Origin: Acidobacteriota bacterium
Lineage (GTDB): Bacteria > Acidobacteriota > Terriglobia > Terriglobales > Acidobacteriaceae
Assembly (NCBI GenBank): GCA_018268855.1
Contig: JAFDVR010000017.1
Span: 124,001 to 188,000 of the forward strand
Length of the DNA: 64,000 nucleotides
Direction: 5' to 3'
In this document: positions 9,703-18,598 of the stretch, one piece after another
Layout: each line of letters starts with the position of its first letter
Numbering within the stretch: position 1 is the first letter of the stretch
Program-made: the position numbers and the translations under genes
Notes under the pieces: generated by a model
Database searches by the model: none
What the model was told of the DNA's origin: nothing
The model's input: only the letters and a program-made list of their open reading frames with translations

Positions 9703-10374
9703 CTACGGCGTCACTCCCTGGCGTTGATGCATCTTCTGTAACTGCTCAAAAACCTGTTGTGGAGTCCTCACTCCATTGGGAGACTGCTGATCCGTCGTCC
9801 CGTTATTCGAATTTCCTGAATTGCCTCCATTCGTATTTACGCCTCCAGATATAGGTGTGCCCGGTTGCGGCGTGGTGGGTTGTGGCTGCTGGAGGGGTTG
9901 ATCGATATCTGCTGGCGGAGGGGCTTCTTGTTCCTCGTGCACCTGCATGGGATTGGGTGGTGTTACACCTCCGGTAAGTGGAGTGAGCGTCAGCATCATG
10001 GGCAGGTGTGCAGTATCCGACTCCAATGCCATATTGCAGCGCGTTCCTTCCATCAACTGTGCCAAGACTTTTGCTGCAATATCAGGTCCGTAGGTACCAA
10101 AAACGCGTTCGTCCTGTACAGCGCCGACGATCTTCATGCCCGTTTTGAGTGCGACATCGCGCAGAATGGAGTTGAGGCTGCTGTTTTGCGCAACAATTTT
10201 CAACCGGCCAGCTTCCCAGGTTACGATGGCGCGCTGCGAGTACGAAGAAGGAGGCAGCTCTCTACGTGATGGCGTTGCCGATGTAGGTGCAGTTGGAGGA
10301 ATGTCAGGCCGTACCTGCGCCAAACATGCAGTTGCTAAACACATCATCGATACTGCAGAGAAGCGAATCATCAT
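9703..10374 (-). CDS. secreted protein with STN-like (secretin/TonB N-terminal) region, function unknown
   Basis: Predicted to be exported: a signal peptide covers about residues 1-19. Residues 48-110 contain a segment resembling the short N-terminal STN domain of secretins and TonB-dependent receptors (small beta-alpha repeats, for example NSILRDVALKTGMKIVGAV). The C-terminal half is low-complexity, rich in Pro, Gln, Gly and Asn, probably flexible. The protein is far too short to be a secretin itself. It is transcribed divergently from the secreted protein at 10452, with 77 nt between. The domain assignment is tentative. Confidence 0.7.
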   Translation of the reverse strand: MMIRFSAVSMMCLATACLAQVRPDIPPTAPTSATPSRRELPPSSYSQRAIVTWEAGRLKIVAQNSSLNSILRDVALKTGMKIVGAVQDERVFGTYGPDIAAKVLAQLMEGTRCNMALESDTAHLPMMLTLTPLTGGVTPPNPMQVHEEQEAPPPADIDQPLQQPQPTTPQPGTPISGGVNTNGGNSGNSNNGTTDQQSPNGVRTPQQVFEQLQKMHQRQGVTP

Positions 10375-10451
10375 CTACACCATTAGACGTACCGTGCCAT
10401 AAGTCGTCCGCGCGACTGTACTAGACTAGCAATGTTTAGACAGGGTTCTCT

Positions 10452-11477
10452 ATGCGCCGTCTTTTGTTTGCACTTTCGCTTGTCGTTCTTCTGCCTTTAC
10501 CAAAGGTGTACGCCGATGGCTGTACCAGCCAAGCCGCTATGCCTGCCGCTACGCGCACGATCATCTCACAGGCAGCTCTGGGGTTCGCGCGTCAGATACA
10601 AAACGCCGAGATCGCAGCAATCCGTGCGAACACAATTCCAGCCTACTCCGGCGAAAACTTTACCGGCATTCAAGAAGCCATTGGAGAGGCGTCTCCTAAC
10701 ATCAAAGGGGCAATCTTCAATGTGCAATCGGTGTGGCTGCTTGATGCCAGCAACTTGAAGCCTTCTCCAGACGGCACACTGCAGGATGGCCAGTTCTTCT
10801 GCACACTGCATAGCGCTATGTCTGAAGTTTCCTTCATCATTCCAAGCCTGCCGCAAGGCCGTTACGCATTGGCTATTGTTGATTCTGTTTCTGAAAAGAA
10901 CCCATGGCAGCTCTCGTTTTTGATGCAGGAGATTGCAGGTGGATGGCGTCTCGCTGGCTTCTTCCCTCATGCGCTTACCGCTGGTGGACACGATGGTCTT
11001 TGGTATTGGCGTGCAGCACGCGACTTCACAGTTAAGAAGCAGCCGTGGAACGCATGGTTCTATTACAAACAAACCGTCGCTTTGCTTCGACCTGTTACGT
11101 TCATGAGTTCCACGCATCTCGACAAGCTGTTGGACGAGATGAACAAGGCCGCTCCGCACGCCGTTGCGCAAGGCCTCTCCGCGCAATCTCCACTCGTGTT
11201 GAAGAATGCCGACGGTTCCGATCTCTTCATCACTGCTCTGGGGACTGACACGTCGCTCGGCACATCGCCGATCGATCTCGCGATGCACATCCGCGTAGAC
11301 GCGCCGGTGAGCGATCCTATTGCGGGCCGTGCGCGTAATCGACTCGCCGCTGCCACCCTGTTGAAGTCGTATCCTGAACTGCGTTCTGCGTTTCATGGTG
11401 TGTGGATATTTGCAGATGCTCCAGGTGCTTCACCGTTTGCAACAGAAGAACCTATGACCAATCTGCCTCCGCAGTAA
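10452..11477 (+). CDS. secreted protein of unknown function
   Basis: A 341-residue protein with a classical signal peptide (about residues 1-21, cleavage after VYA). I recognise no enzymatic motif. Conserved-looking features are an alternating hydrophobic beta-rich middle (EVSFIIPSLPQGRYALAIVD), a Trp/Tyr-rich segment around residues 180-210 (GLWYWRAARDFTVKKQPWN) and a proline-rich C-terminus. Residues 183-208 look like a helix-turn-helix tetratricopeptide fragment, but this is weak. It probably works in the periplasm or at the outer membrane. A nitroreductase gene follows 41 nt downstream. Confidence 0.75.
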   Translation: MRRLLFALSLVVLLPLPKVYADGCTSQAAMPAATRTIISQAALGFARQIQNAEIAAIRANTIPAYSGENFTGIQEAIGEASPNIKGAIFNVQSVWLLDASNLKPSPDGTLQDGQFFCTLHSAMSEVSFIIPSLPQGRYALAIVDSVSEKNPWQLSFLMQEIAGGWRLAGFFPHALTAGGHDGLWYWRAARDFTVKKQPWNAWFYYKQTVALLRPVTFMSSTHLDKLLDEMNKAAPHAVAQGLSAQSPLVLKNADGSDLFITALGTDTSLGTSPIDLAMHIRVDAPVSDPIAGRARNRLAAATLLKSYPELRSAFHGVWIFADAPGASPFATEEPMTNLPPQ

Positions 11478-11518
11478 CGCGACATTTTTCTTTGAGACGC
11501 ATAAAGTAAAGAGCGCAC

Positions 11519-12178
11519 ATGTTTGAGAATGTAAAAGAACCGCTCAAGACGCTGCCGCAAGCCATTGAGGAACGGCGTGCTACGCCAAGCTTTACCGGCG
11601 AGCCTGTTCCGCTCGACGATCTGAATGCAATTCTCGAGGCAGGTCTGAATGCCCCCAGCGGCTACAACATTCAGCCGTGGCGCTTCATCGTGGTGCAGAG
11701 CGAAGAGATGAAGCGCCGCCTGCGCGCTGCCAGTTTCAATCAGGCAAAGGTGGAAGAAGCATCCGCTGTGATCGTGTGCTGCGGCGATGCAGACTCATGG
11801 CGCAAAGACGCTGACGAGATCATCCAGATGGGTCTGGAAGGTGGCATCCAGGAGAGCTACGCTGCGCAGCTTAAGAGCCATGTCTCTAATTTTCTGAATT
11901 CACTTTCCGCAGACCAGATGCATGGCTGGCTCAACAAGCATGTTGCCATCGCTATGACGCACATGATGCTGATGGCCGAAGTGATGGGATACGACACCGC
12001 GCCCATGGAAGGCTTTGAGCCAGACAAAGTTTGTGAAACGCTGCGGCTGCCTATGAGTTACTGGGTGGTCGCGCTGCTTGCAGTGGGACATGCGCAGGGG
12101 CCTGACAAGTACAACGGCGGACGCCTCCCGGCAAGCCACAGCATCTTTGGCGAAGAGTACGGCCGACCGCTGAAGTAG
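11519..12178 (+). CDS. nitroreductase-family FMN oxidoreductase
   Basis: Cytoplasmic flavoprotein of the nitroreductase fold that would use NAD(P)H to reduce nitro compounds, quinones or similar acceptors. The FMN-binding segment RRATPSF near residue 20 and the APSGYNIQPWRFIVV segment at about residues 45-59 are typical, as is the C-terminal GRLP motif region. At 219 aa it has the usual length. It ends exactly where the convergent ubiX gene ends, with the two stop codons abutting. The physiological substrate cannot be predicted. Confidence 0.9.
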   Translation: MFENVKEPLKTLPQAIEERRATPSFTGEPVPLDDLNAILEAGLNAPSGYNIQPWRFIVVQSEEMKRRLRAASFNQAKVEEASAVIVCCGDADSWRKDADEIIQMGLEGGIQESYAAQLKSHVSNFLNSLSADQMHGWLNKHVAIAMTHMMLMAEVMGYDTAPMEGFEPDKVCETLRLPMSYWVVALLAVGHAQGPDKYNGGRLPASHSIFGEEYGRPLK

Positions 12179-12796
12179 CTACTCGCCCTTCCAGATGTAG
12201 GCATCCGGCTGCGCCAACCCAATGTGCGAAAGCACACGCTGGCAGAACTGCCGTGCCATTTCATCTGTACTTTGCGGCTTGTTATAGAGCGTCGGCATCG
12301 CAGGAAAGATCGTGGCGCCCGCTTCCGCAGCCAGCGTCATATTGCGCAAATGAATGCGGTTGAACGGTGTCTCTCGTACACATAAAACAAGTTTGCGTTG
12401 TTCCTTCAGGCAAACATCCGCAGCGCGTTCGATGAGTTTCTGCGCCATCCCGTTAGCGATGGACGCAAGTGTTCCCATGGAGCAGGGAAGCACGATCATT
12501 GCATTCACCGGATAGCTTCCACTGGCAATCTGCGCGCCGATGTCGTCATTCGCAAGCAGTGAGATCTTCTTATCCGCTTGGCCAGCAAGTTTTTCCACCA
12601 GCCCATTGCGTCCGGAGATGCCTAATTCTTCGGCCAGTACACGCAAAGCATGTTCGGATACAACGAGATGCACGCGATGCACGCGCGCATCTGCGATCAG
12701 CAGATGCAGCATCTCACGTGCATAGGCCGCACCGCTGGCTCCCGTAATAGCCAACGTCAAATTGTAGTTTGCACCCACTCTGGCATTATCGCGCAC
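12179..12796 (-). CDS. ubiX: flavin prenyltransferase UbiX
   Basis: Makes prenylated FMN, the cofactor of UbiD-type (de)carboxylases used in quinone and aromatic-acid metabolism. The N-terminal ITGASGAAYA loop (about residues 16-25) binds FMN phosphate; the segment around PCSMGTLASIANG and the RETPFN motif are family signatures. No ubiD gene is in the window, so its partner lies elsewhere. At 205 aa the length is typical. Confidence 0.93.
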   Translation of the reverse strand: MRDNARVGANYNLTLAITGASGAAYAREMLHLLIADARVHRVHLVVSEHALRVLAEELGISGRNGLVEKLAGQADKKISLLANDDIGAQIASGSYPVNAMIVLPCSMGTLASIANGMAQKLIERAADVCLKEQRKLVLCVRETPFNRIHLRNMTLAAEAGATIFPAMPTLYNKPQSTDEMARQFCQRVLSHIGLAQPDAYIWKGE

Positions 12797-12881
12797 TCTT
12801 TTAGGCCGTTTAAGTCCGAATCTTTTTCGCGCAAAAAGTAGTCAAAATAACCAGATGATTTTCTATGAAAGAGGTGGATGG

Positions 12882-13964
12882 ATGTTGCGGTGGGCTGCAG
12901 GGACGTTTTGGATAGTATGCTCGTTCCTTGCGTTTTGCTACCCACGCATGGCGCATGCCGGGACTGCGCTTCTGCTCGAAGAGCCTTTCGGAACGTTCGG
13001 ACGCATGAATCCCACAGGACACGCAGCTATCTATCTGGATAATGTATGCGCTGATACACCAACGCATCTGCGGTTCTGCCGGCCCGGCGAGCCGGGTGCG
13101 GTGATTAGCCGCTATCATCGCGTCGACGGATACGACTGGGTGGCCATACCCCTGATCCCTTATCTCTACGCGGTAGAAGACCTCAGCCAGGTGCCCACCG
13201 AAGCGGATGCCGGTCTGCAAGCTGAGTTGCGCGACAGCTACCGGCGCGATCATCTGCAGCACATCGCGCCAGACAAAAAAGACGGCAGCACACCCGATGG
13301 AGAGTGGATTCAACTTGTCGGATCTGCGTACGACCGCAAGATCTATGGCTTCCAACTCGCGTCCACGCCCGAACAGGACGCTGCACTCATCGCGCACTTC
13401 AACGCCAGCAAGAACGTTTCGCACTTCAACCTGCTCTTCAGAAATTGCGCAGACTTCTCGCGCAAGCTCATCAATCGCCAATATCCGGGCGCGATTCACC
13501 GCAACTTCATTGCAGATTTTGGGCTTACTACGCCGAAGCAAGTGGCTCGTTCTATTCAGCGTTATGCGTCTGAGCATCCTGAGGTGAAATACAGCACGTT
13601 TGTTATCCCACAGGTCGAAGGTAGCATTCCACGTTCACACCGCGTGGATGGAATCGCTGAATTTTTAGTGCGCTCAAAGAAATACGTGATTCCGCTGGCC
13701 GTGCTCGCGCCGGTCAGCACCGCCATTGTTGGAGTTGCGTGGCTGGCTGGAGGCCGTATGCATCTTCCATCTGACGCGCCTGTGCTTGCCGTTCTCAAAC
13801 GGCAGGACGAGCAGCGTCAGCCTCTCGATATCCATGTAGCCGAAGCGCAAGCTCCTCCAGGTGAGGAGTATCTAGCGGATACGAAAGTGCAAACGCGAAT
13901 ATCCAATCAGGAAGGGAAGAGCGATTCGGTAGCTTCTTCCACGAGAGAAACGCGCGCTGAATAG
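12882..13964 (+). CDS. secreted, membrane-anchored protein with permuted NlpC/P60-like motifs
   Basis: An N-terminal signal peptide (about residues 1-26, ending AHA) precedes an extracytoplasmic domain; a second hydrophobic segment lies near residues 266-288 and a hydrophilic tail follows. A His in TGHAAIYL (near residue 46) and a Cys in FRNCADFSRKLI (near residue 196) appear in the order H then C that marks circularly permuted papain-like enzymes (YiiX/LRAT type). That would make it a peptidase, amidase or acyltransferase acting in the envelope, but this is inference from two short motifs. I start at the ATG at 12882 because AGAGGTGG lies just upstream; an in-frame ATG at 12855 would add nine residues. 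Confidence 0.7.
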   Translation: MLRWAAGTFWIVCSFLAFCYPRMAHAGTALLLEEPFGTFGRMNPTGHAAIYLDNVCADTPTHLRFCRPGEPGAVISRYHRVDGYDWVAIPLIPYLYAVEDLSQVPTEADAGLQAELRDSYRRDHLQHIAPDKKDGSTPDGEWIQLVGSAYDRKIYGFQLASTPEQDAALIAHFNASKNVSHFNLLFRNCADFSRKLINRQYPGAIHRNFIADFGLTTPKQVARSIQRYASEHPEVKYSTFVIPQVEGSIPRSHRVDGIAEFLVRSKKYVIPLAVLAPVSTAIVGVAWLAGGRMHLPSDAPVLAVLKRQDEQRQPLDIHVAEAQAPPGEEYLADTKVQTRISNQEGKSDSVASSTRETRAE

Positions 13965-13965
13965 C

Positions 13966-14532
13966 TCAGAGATCTCGCAGTGCAAGAGCCACAATGGTCG
14001 TGCCACTTCCGAGAGTTGAGTTTAATCTCTCTTCGTCATTCAGAAAGGATGCATCCATCACGGCGGCAGTAATCTGCTCTTCCGTTGCGCCTACAAAGCA
14101 CAATTCACATGTGCCGATGCCTTCTGCATTGCGCACAGGCGGACCGAACGTCCGGCAGGTCATCGGTCGTGCCGCATAAAGATCGCAGGTTCTCGTCTCG
14201 GGATCGAGCACAGGACAGACAACTTCGTTGCCGAAATCCTCAAAGCGCGGGTCGTCCTCATCCAGTGTTCCAGAGGCAAAGTCACCAGGAAATTTTTCGC
14301 GCAAGATCTCCAGCGCGAAGGCAACGCGCTCGCGTACGCGCGCAGCTTTCTCTGGTTCCAGTTGCAGCAATCCTTCTCGCAGCCGTTTCGCGTCAAGCTG
14401 TGAGATGGAGAACACACCAACGCAACACTGCGAACAGCCAGATTTGCACGCCAGCCATTCGCCGCTGCGCTGCACGGCATCTGCAAGAGCCGCATCTACG
14501 ATCTGGATCAACTCCTGATCGTTCTTAGCCAT
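13966..14532 (-). CDS. YkgJ-family cysteine cluster protein
   Basis: Small cytoplasmic protein of the YkgJ/CxxCxxCC family, which probably binds zinc or an Fe-S cluster. The first cluster is CKSGCSQCC (about residues 29-37), followed by a C-P-x-L-D motif (CPVLDPETRTCDLYAARPMTCRTFG, quoted only by its cysteines at about residues 108, 117 and 127) and CELC. The biochemical role of the family is unknown. It lies 4 nt downstream of purB on the same strand and is probably cotranscribed with it. Confidence 0.9.
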   Translation of the reverse strand: MAKNDQELIQIVDAALADAVQRSGEWLACKSGCSQCCVGVFSISQLDAKRLREGLLQLEPEKAARVRERVAFALEILREKFPGDFASGTLDEDDPRFEDFGNEVVCPVLDPETRTCDLYAARPMTCRTFGPPVRNAEGIGTCELCFVGATEEQITAAVMDASFLNDEERLNSTLGSGTTIVALALRDL

Positions 14533-14536
14533 CGAT

Positions 14537-15832
14537 CTACTCGTTTAGAACGCGGGCGAAGATCTTGTCCACATTCGCAAGCTGCCGTGCTGTTGAGAAT
14601 GCCTCCGCAATCTTTTCGTTGCTGAGCTTCTCTGTAATCTGTGGCTCGTTTTGGACCAGATCACGAAAGATCAAGTCCTCTTTCCACGCCTTCATCGCCA
14701 GCGTCTGCACCAATTTGTACGCATCCTCGCGCAACATGCCGACTTCAGCCAGTTCGAGCAAGAGCTGTCCGCTAAAGACCAATCCGCCGGTGAGGTCGAG
14801 GTTCTTCTGCATGCGCGCGGGATACACCAGCAGGCGATCGATCAGGTCAGTGGCTTTCGTAAGCAGATAATCGGCCAGCGTAGTGGTGTCAGGCAGTATG
14901 ACGCGCTCGGCAGAGGAGTGCGAGATATCGCGCTCATGCCACAGCGCCACGTTCTCCAACGCTACCTGCATGTTACCGCGCATCACGCGCGCCAGCCCGC
15001 AAATGTTCTCGCAGGTAATAGGATTGCGCTTGTGCGGCATCGCGCTCGATCCCTTCTGCTTCTCGCTGAAAAACTCTTCCGCCTCGCGCACTTCGGTGCG
15101 TTGGAGATGACGAATCTCCACTCCAATCTTATCCAGCGTGCTTGCCATCACCGCGAGTGCGCCAACATATGCGGCATGGCGGTCGCGCTGCAATACCTGT
15201 GTTGAAACGCCCGCATTCTTCAAGCCAAGCCGGCGGCAGATCTCCTCTTCATGTTCCGGCTGTAGATGCCCGAATGTTCCTACCGCGCCCGACAACTTGC
15301 CCACACGCATGTCTTCCGCAGCAGCATCAAAGCGAGCGATGTTGCGCTGCATCTCCGAGTACCAGAGCAGCAGCTTCAACCCAAACGTCGTCGGTTCTGC
15401 ATGGACACCGTGTGTGCGTCCAATGCACGGTGTGTGTTTAAACTCGACCGCGCGGCGTTTCAACACGTCACTCAGTGCCACCATGCCTTCGCGAATCATG
15501 CGCGAAGCTTCCTTCAACTGCAACGCCTGTGCTGTATCCACCACGTCGGTGGAGGTGAGTCCATAGTGTAACCAGCGCGATTCCGGCCCAACCTTCTCCG
15601 CCACGGCGGTCGTAAAGGCGATTACGTCGTGCCGTGTCTGGGTTTCTATCTCGCGGATACGCTCCAATTCAAAGCTGCCGCGCTCGCGGATAGCCTTTGC
15701 GGCCTCCTGCGGCACAATGCCTGCATCGGCAAGCACTTCGCTCGCTGTCGCTTCCACTTCCAGCCAGCAGCGAAACTTGTTTTCATCGCTCCACAGGGCG
15801 CGCATTGCAGGCCGCGTATACCGGTCGATCAC
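14537..15832 (-). CDS. purB: adenylosuccinate lyase
   Basis: Catalyses two beta-eliminations in purine synthesis: SAICAR to AICAR and adenylosuccinate to AMP, releasing fumarate each time. The fumarase-superfamily signature [11 protein letters not shown] is at about residues 262-272, with the catalytic Ser in the flexible loop; the TSTDVVDTA segment near residue 91 and [10 protein letters not shown] near residue 139 are substrate-binding regions. At 431 aa it has the compact bacterial length. The 5' side faces the MarR-ClC operon across a 92-nt region with tandem palindromes. Confidence 0.97.
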   Translation of the reverse strand: MIDRYTRPAMRALWSDENKFRCWLEVEATASEVLADAGIVPQEAAKAIRERGSFELERIREIETQTRHDVIAFTTAVAEKVGPESRWLHYGLTSTDVVDTAQALQLKEASRMIREGMVALSDVLKRRAVEFKHTPCIGRTHGVHAEPTTFGLKLLLWYSEMQRNIARFDAAAEDMRVGKLSGAVGTFGHLQPEHEEEICRRLGLKNAGVSTQVLQRDRHAAYVGALAVMASTLDKIGVEIRHLQRTEVREAEEFFSEKQKGSSAMPHKRNPITCENICGLARVMRGNMQVALENVALWHERDISHSSAERVILPDTTTLADYLLTKATDLIDRLLVYPARMQKNLDLTGGLVFSGQLLLELAEVGMLREDAYKLVQTLAMKAWKEDLIFRDLVQNEPQITEKLSNEKIAEAFSTARQLANVDKIFARVLNE

Positions 15833-15888
15833 TGTCCATTTCTCCTTGCTTCTTCAGTCTACCTGCCCGTATCTATTGGAAAGAAAAC

Positions 15889-15918
15889 GTATCGTGGCAC
15901 GATACATCGTGTTACGAT
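15889..15918. promoter_or_regulatory. two adjacent palindromes, probable MarR operator
   Basis: Bases 15889-15905 (GTATCGTGGCACGATAC) form a perfect 17-bp palindrome with a one-base centre. Immediately next, 15906-15918 (ATCGTGTTACGAT) is a second inverted repeat with the same half-site ATCGT. The centres are 15 bp apart. They lie 7-36 nt before the GTG start of the MarR gene and about 57 nt before purB. Such placement fits an autoregulatory operator of the adjacent MarR protein; that binding is inference. Confidence 0.7.
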
Positions 15919-15924
15919 ATATAT

Positions 15925-16452
15925 GTGGCTGGAACACAGACATCCCGCAAGCAGGCGCGCCCGCTTTACTCGCAGGAAAACCTCTGCCTGCTGGCCGATC
16001 TGCGCTTTCATCTGCGCCGGTTTCTCGCCTTCAGCGAGGCCGCCGCGGCGGAGCACGGTACACGCGCGCAGCACTATCAGTTGTTGCAGGTCATCGCCGC
16101 TGCTCCGGCACAAAAAGCGGTGACCATCGCATATGTTGCCGAGCGGATGATCCTTCGCCACAATAGTGCGGTTGAGCTTGTGGACAGGGCAGAGCAGGAG
16201 GGCCACCTCGTGCGCGAAGGCGACCCCATCGACCATCGCAGAACGCTTCTGCGGATTACGCCACAGGGCGAGCAACTTATCGCTTCGCTGCTGGAAGTTC
16301 ATCTCCACGGTCTGCATGAGCTTGCACCCGAGATGGCGCGGTCTTTGCGTGCGCTCTCACCAGCACTACACGTTGTTTCGCATCTTAAGCCTTCCGGAAT
16401 GGCGCCGCCGTCTATCATGCCGGCCACGTCCGGCAAGCGGAGTAAATCATGA
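15925..16452 (+). CDS. MarR-family transcriptional regulator
   Basis: Winged helix-turn-helix repressor of 175 aa. The core runs from LADLRFHLRRFLAFSE through the recognition region VAERMILRHNSAVELVDRAE to the wing DHRRTLLRITPQGEQL, a typical MarR layout. I choose the GTG at 15925 because any earlier start would read through the palindromes into purB. There is no Shine-Dalgarno sequence before it, and TACGAT at 15913-15918 could be a -10 element placing the transcription start at or near the GTG, so the mRNA may be leaderless. Its stop overlaps the start of the ClC gene (ATGA), so it probably controls that transporter. Confidence 0.88.
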   Translation: MAGTQTSRKQARPLYSQENLCLLADLRFHLRRFLAFSEAAAAEHGTRAQHYQLLQVIAAAPAQKAVTIAYVAERMILRHNSAVELVDRAEQEGHLVREGDPIDHRRTLLRITPQGEQLIASLLEVHLHGLHELAPEMARSLRALSPALHVVSHLKPSGMAPPSIMPATSGKRSKS

Positions 16453-18320
16453 GTCACGAAGCACACCCCGCAGTTGAAAGTGAACTTGGAGATTACACAG
16501 CCGACCGGCGCATGATCTTCATCAGCGGCCTTGCCATCATCGTCGGTGCCCTTGGCGCCGTCCTGGCCTGGTTTCTTTACAGGCTCATCATGCTGGCCAC
16601 AAATATCTTTTATTTCGGCCATGTCACCGCGCAATATGCCGATCCTGCCGCTTCTCCATTTGGCTGGAAGGCAATCTTTGTTCCGGTCATCGGCGGCCTG
16701 ATCGTTGGTCTGATCGCGCGATACGGCTCTGCGGCCATTCGCGGACATGGAATGCCGGAAGCCATTGAAGCCGTGCTGCTTCGTGGGGCACGCGTGCAGC
16801 CTCGCCTTACCATCCTGAAACCACTGGCGACAGCTATCGCCATCGGTTCAGGTGGCCCGTTCGGCGCGGAAGGTCCAATCATTATGACGGGCGGCTCCGT
16901 CGGTTCGCTCATCGCGCAGCTTCTGCGCATGTCCGATGCGGAACGTACGACGCTCCTTGTCGCTGGTGCATCTGCCGGTATGTCGGCCACCTTCTTATCG
17001 CCCATCTCTGCCATCCTGCTCGCGGTGGAGTTGCTGTTGTTTGAGTGGCGGCCACGTTCGCTGGTGCCTGTTGCCATCGCCAGCGTTACGGCTGCGGCAC
17101 TTCGCCGTCTCTTGCTCGGCGCAGGGCCGGTATTTCCCATGCCGTCCACGAACATCACCATCCCTGAGAACACCATGCCCTTGGCGATTCTTGTTGGATT
17201 GGTGATTGGTTTTGCTGCAATCTTGTTGAGCCGTTTCCTATATCGTTGCGAAGACTTCTTTGAAAAACTCCCCGTCCACTGGATGTGGTGGCCTGCTATC
17301 GGTGGCCTCGTCGTCGGCATCGGTGGCTACTTCTATCCGCCAGCTCTGGGTATCGGATACAACGTCATCCAAAAATTGCTGCTGGGCGATTACACATGGC
17401 ACGTCATCATTGGCGTCATTGTGGTGAAGTCCATCATCTGGATCGTCTCGCTCTCTTCCGGAACTTCAGGCGGCATCCTTGCCCCAATGCTACTCATAGG
17501 CGGTGCAATGGGTGCGGCTCTCGGCCACGTCCTTCCGTTCCTCGCCAACGGCGCGTGGCCTATGGTCGCCATGGCCGCCATGCTTGCTGGAGCCATCGGT
17601 GCACCACTTACCTCCGCCATGCTTGTAGTAGAACTCACGCATAACAGCGGCCTGCTGTTGCCCGTACTGCTCGCATGCGTTGTCTCCTACGGGCTCAACG
17701 TGCTGCTGCAGAAGCGTTCCATTCTCACAGAACGCCTAAGCCGCCGCGGTCATCATCTTTCGCGCGAATACGGTGTCGATCCGATGGAAATGGTGATCGT
17801 CTCTCAGGCCATGCATACCAGCTTGTTCGCCTTACCTGCCACGGCTACTCGGCAGGAAGCTGCTAACTGGCTCAAGCGTATGGAAGAGCGTGGTCCGGAA
17901 GCATGGTCACATTGGCAGCGTCTCTTTCCTATCGTAGATAAGGATGGAAAGTTGCTTGCTATTCTCACGCGCACACAGATGATGAACTCGGCGCGTCAGG
18001 CCGATCTCACCCAACCGCTCATCAACGATGCAAGCCGTTCTCCGAAGGTAGTTTCTCCCGGAGATACACTGCGCATGGTCGCTGCCAGCATGGCCGAGTC
18101 AAAATTCACTCGCTATCCTGTAGTGGATGGGGACAGACGCCTGCTCGGTATTATCACCATCGAAGATTTGTTGGTCGCCCGCACCAAACAGATCTCGCGC
18201 GAATCCAGTCGTGAGCGCGCACTGCGTATCCGCTGGCCATTCTCTTCGGCAAACGAAGCGCAGGACCTTCCCGGAGCGCCGGCCGCAGAAAAGGAGATTG
18301 CTGCTCTGGATGGCGAGTGA
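16449..18320 (+). CDS. ClC-family chloride channel or H+/Cl- antiporter with CBS domains
   Basis: Inner-membrane homodimeric ClC transporter of 623 aa. The pore motifs GSGGPFGAEGPI (about residues 137-148, with the gating Glu in AEGP) and SGTSGGILAP (about residues 338-347) are clear. Helices fill residues 25-430; residues 450-595 form a cytoplasmic pair of CBS domains ending with SKFTRYPVVDGDRRLLGIIT, where adenine nucleotides may regulate gating. Whether it is a channel or an antiporter depends on the proton glutamate, which I cannot place with confidence. It is translationally coupled to the MarR gene. Confidence 0.93.
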   Translation: MSHEAHPAVESELGDYTADRRMIFISGLAIIVGALGAVLAWFLYRLIMLATNIFYFGHVTAQYADPAASPFGWKAIFVPVIGGLIVGLIARYGSAAIRGHGMPEAIEAVLLRGARVQPRLTILKPLATAIAIGSGGPFGAEGPIIMTGGSVGSLIAQLLRMSDAERTTLLVAGASAGMSATFLSPISAILLAVELLLFEWRPRSLVPVAIASVTAAALRRLLLGAGPVFPMPSTNITIPENTMPLAILVGLVIGFAAILLSRFLYRCEDFFEKLPVHWMWWPAIGGLVVGIGGYFYPPALGIGYNVIQKLLLGDYTWHVIIGVIVVKSIIWIVSLSSGTSGGILAPMLLIGGAMGAALGHVLPFLANGAWPMVAMAAMLAGAIGAPLTSAMLVVELTHNSGLLLPVLLACVVSYGLNVLLQKRSILTERLSRRGHHLSREYGVDPMEMVIVSQAMHTSLFALPATATRQEAANWLKRMEERGPEAWSHWQRLFPIVDKDGKLLAILTRTQMMNSARQADLTQPLINDASRSPKVVSPGDTLRMVAASMAESKFTRYPVVDGDRRLLGIITIEDLLVARTKQISRESSRERALRIRWPFSSANEAQDLPGAPAAEKEIAALDGE

Positions 18321-18330
18321 TGCAAAACTA

Positions 18331-18594
18331 TTATGCGTCACTCACCTGAAAGAGTTCCGCCATCTCCTCATATAGGAACCCTTCACCGGGCCGGTAGGGC
18401 TGCACCCATCGGCCATCAATCACAAACTGCGGAATGGCCTTCTTACCGACGTTCCGCAGTACCTCTTCTGCGGCTCCGGGAACACGCTCAATATCGATCT
18501 CTGTGTAGGGGATTGCATGCTTCTCAAGAAAACGCTTGGCTTCGCGGCAGTCGCGGCACCACACAGCGGAGTACACTTTCAAATCCATAGGCAC
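18331..18594 (-). CDS. glutaredoxin-like thiol-disulfide protein
   Basis: An 87-residue thioredoxin-fold protein. The redox motif is CRDC at about residues 13-16, preceded by VYSAVW; the cis-proline motif AIPQFVIDG is at about residues 53-61. It resembles NrdH/mycoredoxin-type glutaredoxins. The C-terminal third is acidic. It lies 4 nt downstream of the SDR gene on the same strand and ends 10 nt from the convergent ClC gene. Confidence 0.88.
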   Translation of the reverse strand: MPMDLKVYSAVWCRDCREAKRFLEKHAIPYTEIDIERVPGAAEEVLRNVGKKAIPQFVIDGRWVQPYRPGEGFLYEEMAELFQVSDA

Positions 18595-18598
18595 GATT

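Noticed and set aside
15697..15924. Upstream extension of the MarR gene into purB
   Set aside because: It would overlap purB in antisense and read through the operator palindromes; no conserved residues there.
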